From NCBI GenBank assembly GCA_045649455.1, contig JAZRPV010000058.1, positions 1 through 64,000 of the forward strand: a stretch of 64,000 nucleotides of DNA, written 5' to 3'. The notes beneath the pieces were generated by a model. It saw nothing but the letters and a program-made list of their open reading frames with translations. It ran no database searches and was not told the DNA's origin. This document shows, piece by piece, positions 8,578 through 16,660 of the stretch. Numbering within the stretch: position 1 is the stretch's first letter; each line of letters opens with the position of its first letter. The stretch is from JAEDES01 sp045649455. GTDB lineage: Bacteria; Bacillota_I; Bacilli_A; RF39; UBA660. Both the position numbers and the translations under genes were made by a program.

Positions 8578-8625
8578 CTAAGCCAAATGTGCATACATTA
8601 TACCATATTTAGGCTTAGAAGTCAA
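8578..8625 (-). promoter_or_regulatory. Promoter embedded in an inverted repeat
   Basis: Minus-strand TTGACT (8620-8625), 17 bases, TATAAT (8597-8602) with an upstream TG, so a strong extended -10 promoter. The arms CTAAGCC(T)AAAT (8607-8618) and ATTTGGCTTAG (8578-8588) form an imperfect inverted repeat that brackets the -10 and the start site. It could be a repressor site or a 5' mRNA hairpin. Confidence 0.7.
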
Positions 8626-8627
8626 TT

Positions 8628-10370
8628 TTAACGTACTTTGATATGTACTTCTCTTAGTTGTTGTTCAGTTACTTCTGTAGGAGCATCCATCATTAAATCA
8701 GCACCTGATGCAGTCATTGGGAAAGCAATTGTTTCACGAATTGTTTCTTCATCTAAAAGTAACATTAACATTCTATCAATACCAGGAGCCATTCCTGCAT
8801 GTGGTGGTGCTCCGTATTTAAAGGCTTCATAAAGTGCTTTAAATCTTTTTTCAATTTCTTCTACTCCGTATCCAGCAATTTCAAAAGCTTTTTTCATAAT
8901 ATCTAAGTCGTGGTTTCTTACAGCTCCACTAGCCATTTCAATTCCGTTACATACGAAGTCAAATTGGTATGCAAGAATATCTTCTGGTTTCTTAGTAGTT
9001 AAAGCTTCTAATCCACCTTGAGGCATACTGAATGGGTTGTGAGTGAAGATATATTGGTCTTCTTCTTCAGACCATTCATACATTGGGAAGTCTTTAACGA
9101 TACAGAATTTAAACTCATCTTTATCAATTAAATCTAATTTTTTTCCTAATTCATCTCTAATTAAACTTGCATATTTATAGGCATGTTTTCTATCTGCGAT
9201 AAAGAAGATTACACTTTCTGGTTTTAATTTTGCTACATCAATTAAATCTTCTCTTTCTTCTTCAGATAAAAATTTATCAATTGGTCCAGCAAATGACATA
9301 TCTTCTAATACTTTGAAGTATCCAATACCTGGCATTCCAATACTTTCTGCATATTCAACTAATTCGTTGAACCAAGAGTTTGATTTAGATGCGATATCTT
9401 CTACAACAATACCTTTTACTGTTACTCCTCTAAATGGACGGAATGTTGTTTCTTCAAATACATCTGTTAAATCAATTAATTCAAGAGGGTTTCTTAAGTC
9501 TGGTTTATCAGTACCAAATCTTTCCATTGATTCTTTATAACTTAATCTTACAAATGGTTTTTCACTTAATTTTTTAGTTGGAGCGAATTCTTTAAATGTT
9601 TCATAGAATACTTTTTCTCCTACTTCTAATACATCTTCTTCTGTAGCGAAAGCCATTTCTAAATCTAATTGGTAGAATTCTCCATAAACTCTATCACTTC
9701 TTGCATCTTCATCTCTGAAACATGGAGCGATTTGGAAATATTTATCTATTCCACCACACATTAATAATTGTTTAAATTGTTGAGGTGCTTGTGGTAATGC
9801 ATAGAACTTTCCATGGAACTTACGAGATGGAACGATAAAGTCTCTTGCACCTTCTGGTGAAGATGCTGTTAAAATTGGAGTTTGAACTTCTAAGAATTCA
9901 TCTTCTTTCATTATCTTTCTTAAATAATCAATTACTTTAGTTCTAAAGATAATGTTTTCTCTAACTTTAGGGTTTCTCATATCTAAGTATCTATATTTTA
10001 ATCTTACATCTTCAGCTACTTCTTTAGATGTCATTACTTCAAATGGTAAGATGTTTTGAGCTTTTCCTAAAACTTTTAAATCATCTACTAATAATTCAAT
10101 AGTTCCTGTTTCAATTCTTTGGTTGTAATCTTCTTCAGCTCTTTTACGAATTGTTCCTTCAATAGTAATACTTGATTCACGAGTGATACCATCAAAGATA
10201 TGATCATCGTTTGATACTACTTGAATTACTCCAGTCATGTCTCTAATGTCTACGAAGATTACTCCTCCATGGTCTCTTATATTTTCTACGAAACCTGCTA
10301 TTTTTACTTTTGTTCCAATTTCTTTTTCAGTTAATTTTCCACAATAGTGGTCTCTATATTTACTTGTCAT
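8628..10370 (-). CDS. aspS: Aspartyl-tRNA synthetase, probably non-discriminating
   Basis: Class II synthetase of 580 residues, bacterial type with OB-fold anticodon domain (1-105), motif 2 FRDEDARSDRVYGEFYQLDLE (near 215-236), a GAD-type insertion and motif 3 GMAPGIDRMLMLL near the C-terminus. In the anticodon-binding loop it reads NIRDHGGVIF, with His at about residue 34. In non-discriminating AspRS such as that of Pseudomonas this His is characteristic, whereas discriminating E. coli-type enzymes have Leu (RRDLGS). The gene follows gatCAB in one operon (11-base overlap with gatB). The enzyme would charge both tRNA-Asp and tRNA-Asn with Asp, and GatCAB would amidate Asp-tRNA-Asn. Confidence 0.95.
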   Translation of the reverse strand: MTSKYRDHYCGKLTEKEIGTKVKIAGFVENIRDHGGVIFVDIRDMTGVIQVVSNDDHIFDGITRESSITIEGTIRKRAEEDYNQRIETGTIELLVDDLKVLGKAQNILPFEVMTSKEVAEDVRLKYRYLDMRNPKVRENIIFRTKVIDYLRKIMKEDEFLEVQTPILTASSPEGARDFIVPSRKFHGKFYALPQAPQQFKQLLMCGGIDKYFQIAPCFRDEDARSDRVYGEFYQLDLEMAFATEEDVLEVGEKVFYETFKEFAPTKKLSEKPFVRLSYKESMERFGTDKPDLRNPLELIDLTDVFEETTFRPFRGVTVKGIVVEDIASKSNSWFNELVEYAESIGMPGIGYFKVLEDMSFAGPIDKFLSEEEREDLIDVAKLKPESVIFFIADRKHAYKYASLIRDELGKKLDLIDKDEFKFCIVKDFPMYEWSEEEDQYIFTHNPFSMPQGGLEALTTKKPEDILAYQFDFVCNGIEMASGAVRNHDLDIMKKAFEIAGYGVEEIEKRFKALYEAFKYGAPPHAGMAPGIDRMLMLLLDEETIRETIAFPMTASGADLMMDAPTEVTEQQLREVHIKVR

Positions 10371-11799
10371 TTTCTTTTCTCCTTTCTAATTCTTTCTTTA
10401 TTAATTCTAAAGAGATATTAGGGTTTGCTTGTCTATTTGATTTTTTCATTGTTTGACCTATAAAGAAGTTGATTACATGTTGGTTATCTTCTTCAATATA
10501 TTGTCTTACTTGTTCTTGGTTTTCATCCATAATAGATGTAATTAATTCTAATAAAGTATCTTCATCAGATATTTGTTGTAAGTTTTCTTTCTTAATTAAT
10601 TCTACTGGATCTATTTTTTGTTCAATGGCTTGATATAAAATTTTCTTACCATGATCTAGTGATATTTTACCTTCATGAACATAGTCTACTACTCCGCTTA
10701 ACATCTTTGGTGTGATGAATAATTCATCTAGTGTTATTTCTAATTTGTTTAATGTAGAAAGTATTGCTGATGTTAAGAAGTTTACTGTTAATTCTACATC
10801 TGAACCATATGATAATACTTCTTCAAAATAATCTGCTGTTGGTCTTTCTTTTGAAAGTACTTTAGCATCATATTCTGATAGAGAATATTCTTTCATATAT
10901 CTTAGGAATCTATCTGTTTTTAATTCAGGTAAAGATTGTTTTAATTCATATAAGTATTCATCTGATAATGGAGTTGATGGGATGTTTGGTTCTAAGAAGT
11001 ATTTATAATCAACGGCATCAACTTTTTCTCTCATTGAATAAGTTTTTCCATCTTCTGCAATTCTTCTTGTTTCTTGAATTACTTTTTCTCCTTTTAGAAG
11101 AATTTCACTTTGTCTTTTTATTTCATATTCGATAGCATCTCTTACACTTGTAAAGGCGTTGATGTTCTTCATTTCAACTTTAGTTCCTAATTTATCAGAA
11201 CCTTCTTCCATAAGTGAGATGTTGACGTCACATCGCATTTGTCCATAGTTTGATTTGGCTTCACTTACTCCTAAGAATAAGAATACATCTTTTAAATCTT
11301 CTAGGAACGTTACGGCTTCATCAGCACTTTCAATACATGGTTCTGTTACTATTTCAATTAGTGGTACTCCACTACGGTTGTAATCAATTAATGAGAACTT
11401 TGTATCATGTTCTAAAGATGCAGTATCTTCTTCTAAGTGTAATTGATGAATATATACTCTTTTTGGTGTTCCTTTTACTAAAATGTCTAAGTATCCATCT
11501 TTTCCCATTGGTTTAGTTACTTGAGTTATTTGATAACCTTTTGGTAAGTCTGGATAGAAGTAGTTTTTTCTATCAAAAATTACTTCATCTGGGTTCTTAC
11601 AATGAAGAGCCATTGCTGTTAGAAGTGCTTTTCTTACAGCTTCTTTATTTGGTACTGGAAGGATTCCAGGTAAACCAAGATCAACTGTTGAAACAGATTC
11701 GTTTGGTATCATTGAGAACTTGTTTGGAGATGCTGAAAAGTTTTTTGACTTTGTATCTAATTCACAATGTACTTCTAATCCTATTACTACTTTAAACAT
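10360..11799 (-). CDS. gatB: Asp/Glu-tRNA amidotransferase subunit B
   Basis: Subunit B of the GatCAB transamidosome, which phosphorylates Asp-tRNA-Asn or Glu-tRNA-Gln and passes ammonia from GatA to it. The 479 residues start with the hallmark VIGLEVHCELDTKSKNFSASP, followed by the kinase-like cradle domain (to about 295). The C-terminal helical and YqeY-like tail domains (about 300-479) bind tRNA. Length is normal. It overlaps gatA by 8 bases and aspS by 11, so the four genes are translationally coupled. Confidence 0.96.
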   Translation of the reverse strand: MFKVVIGLEVHCELDTKSKNFSASPNKFSMIPNESVSTVDLGLPGILPVPNKEAVRKALLTAMALHCKNPDEVIFDRKNYFYPDLPKGYQITQVTKPMGKDGYLDILVKGTPKRVYIHQLHLEEDTASLEHDTKFSLIDYNRSGVPLIEIVTEPCIESADEAVTFLEDLKDVFLFLGVSEAKSNYGQMRCDVNISLMEEGSDKLGTKVEMKNINAFTSVRDAIEYEIKRQSEILLKGEKVIQETRRIAEDGKTYSMREKVDAVDYKYFLEPNIPSTPLSDEYLYELKQSLPELKTDRFLRYMKEYSLSEYDAKVLSKERPTADYFEEVLSYGSDVELTVNFLTSAILSTLNKLEITLDELFITPKMLSGVVDYVHEGKISLDHGKKILYQAIEQKIDPVELIKKENLQQISDEDTLLELITSIMDENQEQVRQYIEEDNQHVINFFIGQTMKKSNRQANPNISLELIKKELERRKENDK

Positions 11800-13255
11800 C
11801 TATATCACCTACCTTACTATATATTCCTTTATATCCTGTTAGTTTTTCAACTTGGTATGCAAGTTTTAAAACTTCGTCATCTTCTTTAATTCTTCCTGTG
11901 ATGTTTAAACCGATTGGCATATCTTCTACCATTCCATATGGAATTGTTATTGATGGAAATCCTCCAAAGTTTCCGATTGCTAAGTGGTTTTCTAATAATA
12001 AATATCTATCAGATAATTTTTCACTTGAATCTGTAAATTTAGGAGCAATTCCTCCAGATGCTGGTAGAATCATTCCGTCGTATTCTTTAAATAATTCTGT
12101 TATTTTTTCTACTAATAATCTTCTTACTCTCCCAGCATTTAAGAATAATTTATCTTGGTTTTCTTTTTGAAGGATGAAACTTCCTAAAACGAAACGTCTT
12201 TTGATAAGCTCACTAAATCCTTTTGTTCTAGCATCAAAGATAATTTCTTCAATTGATTCACCTTCTCCTCTTGGTCCAAATTGAATTCCTGTTAGGTTGG
12301 CGTTGTTTGAAGTTGCTTCTGCACAACTAATACACATGTATGTTGGATAAATGGCATTTAATAAGTCTTTATCAATTGATACTTCTTCAATAGTAAATCC
12401 TTCTTGTCTACATTTATCTAATAATTCATGGAATTTTGTTAATACTTCAGTTACTTCCTTAGAATCTTTATATAATTCTTTATCGCATATTTCTTTGATG
12501 TAGAATAGTTTTTTACTTTTTGGTTCTTCTGTTACTAATTCACTATATTTTTTCCCATCATCTTTTAATGTTGTCATATCCATTGGATCTTGTCCTTTTA
12601 AGATATCTGTTACAATTGCAGCATCTTCTACTGACTTTGTAAACATTGCAACATGGTCTAAGCTTGATGCGAAAGCGAACATTCCATAACGAGAAATTCT
12701 TCCGTATGTTGGTTTAAATCCAACTAATCCACCGAAGGCAGCTGGTTTTCTTACTGAGTCACCAGTGTCTGAACCGATTGAGAAAGGTACAATTCCTAAG
12801 GCTACTGCTGCGGCAGAACCTGCTGATGAACCACCAATCATTCTTTCTTTATCCCATGGGTTCTTTACTACTCCAGTTGCTCCTGTTGTTCCTGTTCCTC
12901 CCATGGCTAACTCATCTAATACTGTTTTTCCAACTAATGTTGCTCCTGCTCTTTTTAATTTTTTATAAACTGTTGCATCATATACTGGTACATAATCTTT
13001 TAAGATGTTAGATGATCCTGTTGTTAAGATTCCTGTTGTTGAAAAGTTATCTTTTAAAGCATATGGTATTCCACCAATTAGTGTTTCTCTTTCTTTTACT
13101 TTAGTATCATCTGTTATTGTTACGAATGAGTTGTAATCATCTTGAAAATAATGAGCTAGTCTTAGTGCTTTTGAATATAAATCTTCTGCTGTTGTTTTTC
13201 CTTCTTTTAGTTCTTCTTTTAATTCTTTAATAGTTTTTTCTCTATACATCTTCAT
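11792..13255 (-). CDS. gatA: Asp/Glu-tRNA amidotransferase subunit A
   Basis: Amidase-signature subunit that hydrolyses glutamine to supply ammonia to GatB. The 487 residues contain the signature GGSSAGSAAAVALGIVPFS (about 150-168) with the catalytic Ser-cisSer-Lys arrangement: Lys in PYALKDN (near 77), the Ser pair in GGSSAG, and SDTGDSVRKPA with the nucleophilic Ser. The usual SxGGS nucleophile region reads GSDTGDSVRKPAA here, where most family members have GGSIRQPA; Asp replaces the second Gly of GGS, as in many GatA proteins. It overlaps gatC by 14 bases. Confidence 0.96.
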   Translation of the reverse strand: MKMYREKTIKELKEELKEGKTTAEDLYSKALRLAHYFQDDYNSFVTITDDTKVKERETLIGGIPYALKDNFSTTGILTTGSSNILKDYVPVYDATVYKKLKRAGATLVGKTVLDELAMGGTGTTGATGVVKNPWDKERMIGGSSAGSAAAVALGIVPFSIGSDTGDSVRKPAAFGGLVGFKPTYGRISRYGMFAFASSLDHVAMFTKSVEDAAIVTDILKGQDPMDMTTLKDDGKKYSELVTEEPKSKKLFYIKEICDKELYKDSKEVTEVLTKFHELLDKCRQEGFTIEEVSIDKDLLNAIYPTYMCISCAEATSNNANLTGIQFGPRGEGESIEEIIFDARTKGFSELIKRRFVLGSFILQKENQDKLFLNAGRVRRLLVEKITELFKEYDGMILPASGGIAPKFTDSSEKLSDRYLLLENHLAIGNFGGFPSITIPYGMVEDMPIGLNITGRIKEDDEVLKLAYQVEKLTGYKGIYSKVGDIDV

Positions 13256-13541
13256 CCACCACCTTTGGTACTTTTACTTGGTCTCTTGTTTGATACTTAG
13301 CATTTTCTAATACTTCTCCGACTGTTAAGTAATCTCCTATTTCATCTTCTCTTAGTTCGGCATCTGTATTTTTAAATGGGAATGTCATAGGTTCTACTTC
13401 TGAGATACTTGGTATTTTTCCTATTAAATCCATTTGTTTTAAAATTACTTCGAATTCTTCTTGAAGAGTTTTATATTCTTCATCATTCATATCAAACATT
13501 AATTTACGTGCATAATCTTTTAACTTATCTTTTTCTATCAT
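13242..13541 (-). CDS. gatC: Asp/Glu-tRNA amidotransferase subunit C
   Basis: Small stabilising subunit that wraps around GatA and GatB. It has 99 residues from the start at 13541 (MIEKDKLKDYARKL), which is chosen because AAAGGAGG lies seven bases upstream; longer in-frame starts have no ribosome site. The typical features are LxEExE-type helix 1 (DEEYKTLQEEFEVIL), the loop IPSISEVEPMTFPF and the C-terminal LREDEI...VPKVV. It is the first gene after the T-box leader. Confidence 0.95.
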   Translation of the reverse strand: MIEKDKLKDYARKLMFDMNDEEYKTLQEEFEVILKQMDLIGKIPSISEVEPMTFPFKNTDAELREDEIGDYLTVGEVLENAKYQTRDQVKVPKVVDEDV

Positions 13542-13562
13542 ATTAATTCCTCCTTTTATATA

Positions 13563-13850
13563 AACAAAAAACACTAGTTAAACGTCCTTCATTATTTTGA
13601 AGGGACGAAAACTAGTGTTCCGCGGTACCACCCTAATTACTATAGATCTTCTCCATAGTCACTTTCGGTTCTATTAAACCTTAGCGTTGTTAACGGTACG
13701 CGCTCCGACTTATTCTACTAAAATTCTTTAAGTACTCAGAAGTGTTGTTTCAAAAAACATTATTGTTATGTTTCACCAACCCATAACTCTCTACAAATAA
13801 GTGGTTTTTCTACTTGTCTTCCTCATCGATTTCTTTTTAATCTTACTAAA
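13563..13850 (-). promoter_or_regulatory. T-box riboswitch, Asn specifier likely
   Basis: This 290-base leader, in an otherwise empty gap, carries the T-box antiterminator core AGGGTGGTACCGCGG (13620-13634, minus strand). Downstream is a terminator with stem AACACTAGTT/AACTAGTGTT (13566-13618) and T run. Upstream, Stem I elements are visible: GGAAGACAAGTAGAA, AGAGAG, the GGTTGGTGAAA distal region and CTTCTGAGTAC. The specifier region reads GAAACAACACTTCT, giving AAC (Asn) at 13747-13749 or 13744-13746; both registers read AAC. Uncharged tRNA-Asn would switch on gatCAB-aspS, fitting the tRNA-dependent Asn route. Confidence 0.93.
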
Positions 13851-13868
13851 TATTTTTTATTTTGTCAA
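13840..13868 (-). promoter_or_regulatory. Promoter of the gatCAB-aspS operon
   Basis: Minus-strand TTGACA (13863-13868), 17 bases, TAAGAT (13840-13845). It lies immediately after the stop codon of the upstream gene and just before the T-box leader. Confidence 0.8.
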
Positions 13869-13872
13869 ATTT

Positions 13873-14322
13873 TTATTTTCCTTGGTATCTTTCACCATAT
13901 TTTTTTGCCATGACTTTATCTGTTTCTTTACTTTGTTTTATAATTGTTTTAGCAACATCCATTTGTGATGCATTTTCTGGTAAATTTTGAAGAGCTGTCA
14001 TATCAAAGAATAAGATTGCCCATTCTAATTGTTCAATACCATGTTCTGTAATACCTTTAATACTATGTAAGTCTGTTTCCATTAATTCTAATAATGTATT
14101 AATATTATTTTTCTTTAATGTTTGTAATACATCCCAATCTAAAACCATATCTTCTACTTTATAAAAAGCATTCCAGTTAGTTTTTCTTTTTTCTTCTCTT
14201 TCTTTTTTTACAGATTGAATCATTGGTAATATTTCTTCTGTTGGTAAAGATAAAAACATTTCTTCTAATATATCTAGAGCTTCTGTTGAAAATCTAGTTA
14301 ATTGTTCTTTGTGTTTTTCCAT
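13873..14322 (-). CDS. Protein with RNA polymerase alpha-CTD-like helix-hairpin-helix
   Basis: A 149-residue cytoplasmic protein. Residues about 65-105 (VLQTLKKNNINTLLELMETDLHSIKGITEHGIEQLEWAI) follow the pattern of the RNA polymerase alpha C-terminal domain, with the turn I-x-T-x-x-x-L and the HhH loop IKGITEHGIEQLE. In alpha-CTD this fold binds UP-element DNA and activators. The N-terminal helix bundle and basic C-terminus (KVMAKKYGERYQGK) are not recognised. It is expressed from its own near-consensus promoter. It may be a small DNA- or RNA-binding protein, but the function is unknown. Confidence 0.7.
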   Translation of the reverse strand: MEKHKEQLTRFSTEALDILEEMFLSLPTEEILPMIQSVKKEREEKRKTNWNAFYKVEDMVLDWDVLQTLKKNNINTLLELMETDLHSIKGITEHGIEQLEWAILFFDMTALQNLPENASQMDVAKTIIKQSKETDKVMAKKYGERYQGK

Positions 14323-14366
14323 TTCCTACACCCCTTACTATGGTCTCCTTTGACCAATGTGGCTAC

Positions 14367-14395
14367 ATTATACCACATTTTCTTATTTTTTGCAA
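14367..14395 (-). promoter_or_regulatory. Promoter of the alpha-CTD-like gene
   Basis: Minus-strand TTGCAA (14390-14395), 17 bases, TATAAT (14367-14372) preceded by TGG, an extended -10. The promoter before the 219-residue gene at 46.3 kb has the same hexamers and spacing. The opposite strand has only a TGGTAGAAT extended -10 (14424-14431) for trpS. Confidence 0.8.
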
Positions 14396-14450
14396 GTTTT
14401 ACCTTCTTTTATGGTGTTTTTGTGGTAGAATAATGACAGGAAGTGATATT

Positions 14451-15455
14451 ATGAGAAAAACTATTTTAACAGGTTTAAGACCTACTGGTAACTTACATTT
14501 AGGTCATTTATTTGGGGCTGGTCAAAACTATGTTAGATTACAAGATGATTATGATTTTTATTTAGAAATTGCTGATGTACAAGCTTTAACTGATAATTTT
14601 GATAATCCTGAAAAAGTTAGAAAAAACGTTTATGAAATTACAAAAGATTTATTAGCAATTGGGCTTGATCCTGAAAAAGTTAATTTCTTTATTCAATCAA
14701 AAATCCCTGAGATTGCAGAACTTACTGTTTATTATTCAAACTTAGTAACAGTTGCAAGATTACAAAGAAACCCTACTGTTAAAACAGAAATAAGTCAAAA
14801 GAAAGAGTTATTTGGTAATAGTGGTGAAAGTATTACTTATGGATTCTTAGGATATCCAGTTAGCCAAGCTGCAGATATTACTGCTTTTGATGGTGAAGTT
14901 GTTCCAGTTGGTGATGATCAATTACCTTTACTAGAACAATGTAGAGAAATAGTTCGTAAATTTAATTCTATTTATGGTGAAACATTAAAAGAGCCTGAAG
15001 CTGTTTTAAGTAAAAATACAAGAATTAAAGGTCTTGATGGAAATGAAAAGATGGGAAAAAGTCTTGGTAATGCAGTTTACTTAGTTGATGATGAAGAAAC
15101 TATTAAAAAGAAAGTTATGGGAGCGGTTACAGATCCTGAAAAAATCAAAAAAGATGATCCTGCAAATCCTGACGTTTGTATGGTTTACTACTATCATAAG
15201 TTAGTTAATAATGAAGAAAATATTAATACAATTTGCAGTGAATGTAAAAAAGGTTCACGTGGATGTGTTCAATGTAAAAAAGAATTAATTGAAGCAATGA
15301 AAGAATTCTTAAGACCAATTCAAGAAAGAAGAAAATTCTATGAAGAAAATCCTGAAGAAGTTGATAGAATCTTACAAAAAGGTACTGAAGCTGCTAGAAG
15401 TAAAGCCGTAGAACAAATGGCTAAAGTTAGAAAAGCAATGAAGATAGATTATTAA
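14451..15455 (+). CDS. trpS: Tryptophanyl-tRNA synthetase with probable Fe-S cluster motif
   Basis: Class I synthetase charging tRNA-Trp, 334 residues. The start at 14451 (MRKTILTGLRPTG) follows AGGAAGTGAT; a longer upstream frame begins in the promoter and is not credible. The HIGH motif appears as GNLHLGH (13-19) and KMSKS as KMGKS (200-204). Residues 243-275 carry C-x21-C-x6-C-x2-C (C243, C265, C272, C275, plus C262), close to the C-x22-C-x6-C-x2-C motif that binds [4Fe-4S] in Thermotoga maritima TrpRS. It is the largest plus-strand gene in the window and ends in its own terminator. Confidence 0.96.
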   Translation: MRKTILTGLRPTGNLHLGHLFGAGQNYVRLQDDYDFYLEIADVQALTDNFDNPEKVRKNVYEITKDLLAIGLDPEKVNFFIQSKIPEIAELTVYYSNLVTVARLQRNPTVKTEISQKKELFGNSGESITYGFLGYPVSQAADITAFDGEVVPVGDDQLPLLEQCREIVRKFNSIYGETLKEPEAVLSKNTRIKGLDGNEKMGKSLGNAVYLVDDEETIKKKVMGAVTDPEKIKKDDPANPDVCMVYYYHKLVNNEENINTICSECKKGSRGCVQCKKELIEAMKEFLRPIQERRKFYEENPEEVDRILQKGTEAARSKAVEQMAKVRKAMKIDY

Positions 15456-15471
15456 ATCTATCTTTTTTTAA
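15442..15471 (+). terminator. trpS terminator
   Basis: Stem AGATAGAT/ATCTATCT (15442-15463) followed by seven T. The stem contains the last codons and the stop of trpS. Confidence 0.9.
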
Positions 15472-15472
15472 T

Positions 15473-15495
15473 AAAAAAAAGACATATTGTCTTTT
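15473..15495 (-). terminator. Terminator of 66-residue gene
   Basis: Stem AAAAGAC/GTCTTTT (15477-15495) with a minus-strand T run. It is back-to-back with the trpS terminator. Confidence 0.8.
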
Positions 15496-15694
15496 ATTTT
15501 TTTCTTTTCTTTTTCTTTGGTCCACGTTCTCTTTTAGGTTTAACACTATATGCACTTAATACTTGATAATTGGCAGTATTTACTTTTTGTTTTTGATATA
15601 TGTCTGCTCCTGTAGACATCAACAATTTTTTATAATCATCATGTATTTCATCTAGAAGATTTGTTTCTTTTTTTACAACTTTTATTTTTGCCAT
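15494..15694 (-). CDS. Small basic protein, 66 aa
   Basis: Not recognised. It starts MAKIKVVKKETNLLDEIHDDYKKLL and ends in a strongly basic tail (KPKRERGPKKKKRKK), suggesting nucleic-acid or ribosome binding. No hydrophobic segment is present. The ATG is preceded by GGAAGAGGTAGAGAAT. The gene has its own terminator, which supports it being real. Confidence 0.65.
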   Translation of the reverse strand: MAKIKVVKKETNLLDEIHDDYKKLLMSTGADIYQKQKVNTANYQVLSAYSVKPKRERGPKKKKRKK

Positions 15695-15767
15695 ATTCTC
15701 TACCTCTTCCCTACTTTGATATATCTAAGAATATTTTATCATATAATCAGAAAAATTAAAACTATTG

Positions 15768-16403
15768 TTACTTTTTATTATATGTTAATTTTAAAATATC
15801 ATATAAGACATTATACTTTGATTCATAATTTTCTTGAATTGATTTTTGTAATTTTAAATATTTTGATTCAAATGACAATGATGAATCATTATATATTTCT
15901 TTATATAGATAATTCAATTTATCTATATTTTTTGTTTGGTATACTTTTTCTAATTCTTTTAAAATATAGTTTCTTTTTTTATTTTCTTGTCTTGTTAAGA
16001 AGCTTTTATTTAATGTTGAAATTGTTTTATAATATATTTTTTCTATTAAATCAAATCGACATTCTAATATAATTGTTTCTTCTTCATCTAATAAAAGTGA
16101 ACTTCGACATATATTATTTCCTTCTTTTGTAAATTCTATACCAACCACTCTATTTAAATCAGTAAACAAAGCTGAGTATTTTAAATCATTTGTTTTTCTA
16201 TAACACTTTGTTTTGTTTTTTATTTTTTGAATAAAATCATTACTTATAATTATATTTTTATTTACTAAGTCATTTAAGTTTTGTGTTGTTACTCTAAAAA
16301 TAGGAATTCTTTTTATATGATCTATGGTATCTTCACTTGACCATTCATAAAACTCAATAAGTTCATCTTGAAAGTTTAATACTACATCATAAATGTAATT
16401 CAT
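15768..16403 (-). CDS. DUF3603-like protein
   Basis: A 211-residue soluble protein. The N-terminus (MNYIYDVVLNF, then EFYEWSSEDTIDHIKRIPIFRV) resembles the DUF3603 family of Bacillota, which begins with MYDVYVN..., FHEW..DD.I..l..hPl.kV. The middle (SALFTDLNRVVGIEF, RSSLLLDEEE) is also in keeping. The C-terminal half is a charged, probably coiled helical region. Function is unknown in the family. Its start overlaps the end of the small membrane protein gene upstream by 17 bases. Confidence 0.65.
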   Translation of the reverse strand: MNYIYDVVLNFQDELIEFYEWSSEDTIDHIKRIPIFRVTTQNLNDLVNKNIIISNDFIQKIKNKTKCYRKTNDLKYSALFTDLNRVVGIEFTKEGNNICRSSLLLDEEETIILECRFDLIEKIYYKTISTLNKSFLTRQENKKRNYILKELEKVYQTKNIDKLNYLYKEIYNDSSLSFESKYLKLQKSIQENYESKYNVLYDILKLTYNKK

Positions 16404-16611
16404 CTTTAATCTCCTTTTTTGTCTTTATTGTTAATATTTCTATTATGATACCTAATGGTAAAGTTAAACATTCTATTTGGGATATGATAAATAGAAAATA
16501 TTCTTTAATAGTATAACCAAATGTAAATAAATTTATATATAAAAATATATAAGTTATTCCTATTGTGATTAAATAAAAACCTAAGATAATAAAAATTATT
16601 TTTCTTATCAT
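16387..16611 (-). CDS. Small two-helix membrane protein, 74 aa
   Basis: Not recognised. Two hydrophobic segments (about 4-30 and 37-63) are followed by a charged tail (KTKKEIKDELHL). It overlaps the DUF3603-like gene by 17 bases, indicating co-translation. The start context is AT-rich without a strong ribosome site, so its reality rests on the long hydrophobic pattern and coupling. Confidence 0.5.
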   Translation of the reverse strand: MIRKIIFIILGFYLITIGITYIFLYINLFTFGYTIKEYFLFIISQIECLTLPLGIIIEILTIKTKKEIKDELHL

Positions 16612-16633
16612 AATTAAATTTATGTTTTTTTAG

Positions 16634-16660
16634 AAAAAAAAGAATGTCTTTTAGACATCC
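16634..16660 (-). terminator. rmuC terminator
   Basis: Stem ATGTCT/AGACAT (16644-16658) including the rmuC stop codon, followed by eight T on the minus strand. Confidence 0.85.
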
